This document shows positions 6,164-6,803 of a DNA stretch of 6,803 bases, piece by piece. The stretch is from Minisyncoccota bacterium. Lineage in GTDB: Bacteria > Patescibacteriota > Minisyncoccia > Phycocordibacterales > Phycocordibacteraceae. Every line of letters starts with the position of its first letter. Positions within the stretch are counted from its first letter, which is position 1. Below the pieces are notes generated by a model that was not told where the DNA came from, ran no database searches, and saw only the letters and a program-made list of their open reading frames with translations. The position numbers were made by a program, and so were the translations under genes. The stretch lies in NCBI GenBank assembly GCA_022844065.1, contig JALHML010000032.1, positions 1 to 6,803 on the forward strand, read 5' to 3'.

Positions 6164-6803
6164 GGTTGTTTCTCTCCCGATTTCTGGGATTGGAGCGGAC
6201 CTCCGGAAAGCCAGTAAACCTCCCAGAGCCGCTGTAGAAATGCGCTTTCCGCGCCGGCCAGAGCCACCAAAGCCTCGCGATAGGCGCGTTGCGATTCCAT
6301 CACCTCGGTCAAGTTGAGCACTCCAGCCTCAAAGCCCCTACGGGAAAGGTCCGCCTGACGCGCGTAGCGCTCGGCCTGGCCGCGCAAAATGTCGCGCTGT
6401 TCGCCTTCAGAACGGTAGGCTTCCCAGGCGGCCAGAGCTTCTTGCGTGACAGTCTGGCGTTGGGCCTCGGCATCCGCCTCCGCGGCCTCGGCTTCCCGCA
6501 TGCGCTGTTCAATTTGGGCGCCGTTCTGACCCCAGTCCCAGAGCGGGAAGGCCAGACTCAAACGCATGCCCTGCTCGGCGCCGTGACCCAGGCTGGAGCG
6601 GTAACCCGCAAACTCGAGGTCGGGTACGCGCTGGCGCCCGATCAGATCCGCTTCCTGGCGGTGAATCTCGGCGTTAAGCAGCGCGAGGCGCACCTCCGGG
6701 CGTTGCTCGACTCCGGCCAGGAGACTTTCCCTGTTCAATTCAGGCATTCTTTCCTCCGCGGGTGGGGAAAGGACCAGTTCGAGTTCAGCGGGACGCCCCA
6801 GCA
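6160..6803 (-). CDS. CzcC/CusC/TolC-family outer-membrane efflux protein, C-terminal part (5' end outside window)
   Basis: The frame is open from the right edge to a TGA at 6162-6160, giving 213 visible residues, about half of a typical TolC-family protein. The first visible residues, LGRPAELELVLSPP, match the LGRP-type junction between the two halves of outer-membrane efflux proteins. The second OEP repeat follows: PELNRESLLAGVEQRPEVRL, then a long helix, the beta-strand element LSLAFPLWDWGQN, and the closing helices with GFEAGVLNLTEVMESQRAYREA. It forms the trimeric channel that carries metal from the adaptor and pump across the outer membrane. An ATG at 6747 has a GGAGGAAAGA in front and looks like a start, but homology and an open frame continue upstream, so it is judged internal. 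This is the first visible gene of the cassette; the promoter must lie beyond the right edge. Confidence 0.91.
   Translation of the reverse strand, partial: LGRPAELELVLSPPAEERMPELNRESLLAGVEQRPEVRLALLNAEIHRQEADLIGRQRVPDLEFAGYRSSLGHGAEQGMRLSLAFPLWDWGQNGAQIEQRMREAEAAEADAEAQRQTVTQEALAAWEAYRSEGEQRDILRGQAERYARQADLSRRGFEAGVLNLTEVMESQRAYREALVALAGAESAFLQRLWEVYWLSGGPLQSQKSGEKQP
6172..6178 (-). promoter_or_regulatory. Ribosome binding site of the adaptor gene
   Basis: GGGAGAG on the minus strand lies 8 nt before the ATG at 6163, inside the 3' end of the channel gene. Together with the ATGA overlap it supports 6163 as the adaptor start and coupled translation with the channel. Confidence 0.7.

Noticed and set aside
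6745..6757. ATG at 6747 with GGAGGAAAGA upstream as the start of the outer-membrane protein
   Set aside because: The signal looks good, but the frame stays open to the window edge with an LGRP-type junction typical of the middle of TolC-family proteins, and a start here would leave only half a channel.
1..6803. Mobile elements, CRISPR arrays, tRNA or rRNA genes
   Set aside because: No transposase or integrase frames, terminal repeats, spaced direct repeats or RNA gene signatures were seen; coding sequence fills nearly the whole window.

Overview
The window is a heavy-metal efflux locus from a Gram-negative (diderm) bacterium. The diderm assignment rests on three parts: a TolC-type outer-membrane protein, an RND pump with its periplasmic adaptor, and a small lipoprotein. 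The DNA is G+C-rich (roughly 60% by eye), which produces many long spurious antisense frames. Nothing fixes the phylum. The style is compatible with Acidobacteriota or a similar soil lineage, but that is only a guess.

Layout, left to right. Positions 1-327 (+) hold the C-terminal part of a MAPEG-family membrane protein cut by the left edge. Everything else is on the minus strand and is transcribed from right to left. In transcription order these are: the C-terminal part of a TolC/CzcC-type outer-membrane channel (6803-6160, start outside the window), a CzcB/CusB-type membrane-fusion protein (6163-4643), a CzcA-type RND pump (4639-1529), a 98-residue lipoprotein with a YHS-like metal-binding domain (1532-1236), and, after a 102-nt gap, a cation diffusion facilitator (CDF) with an N-terminal HMA domain (1133-285). 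The CDF gene converges on the MAPEG gene and their 3' ends overlap by 43 bp.

The channel, adaptor, pump and lipoprotein are packed like a tightly co-translated operon: ATGA overlaps at 6160-6163 and 1529-1532, and a 3-nt gap between adaptor and pump. The first three make a tripartite periplasm-to-outside efflux machine. The pump's TM4 signature (DFGLIVD...VEN) and a Glu where CusA has a clamp methionine point to divalent cations (Zn/Co/Cd/Ni class) rather than Cu/Ag. The CDF would move metal from cytoplasm to periplasm, where the RND complex could take it up. The lipoprotein may bind or hand over metal in the periplasm, an inferred role similar in position to CusF in the Cu system. The operon promoter and any metal-responsive regulator lie beyond the right edge.

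The most interesting points are the translationally coupled YHS-like lipoprotein with an incomplete cysteine set, the HMA-CDF fusion with a D-x3-D / D-x3-N metal site and no C-terminal domain, an adaptor whose coiled coil seems to carry two hairpin tips plus a CC-containing tail, and an unusual aspartate in TM10 of the pump. The parts belong to known families. I do not see a wholly new system.
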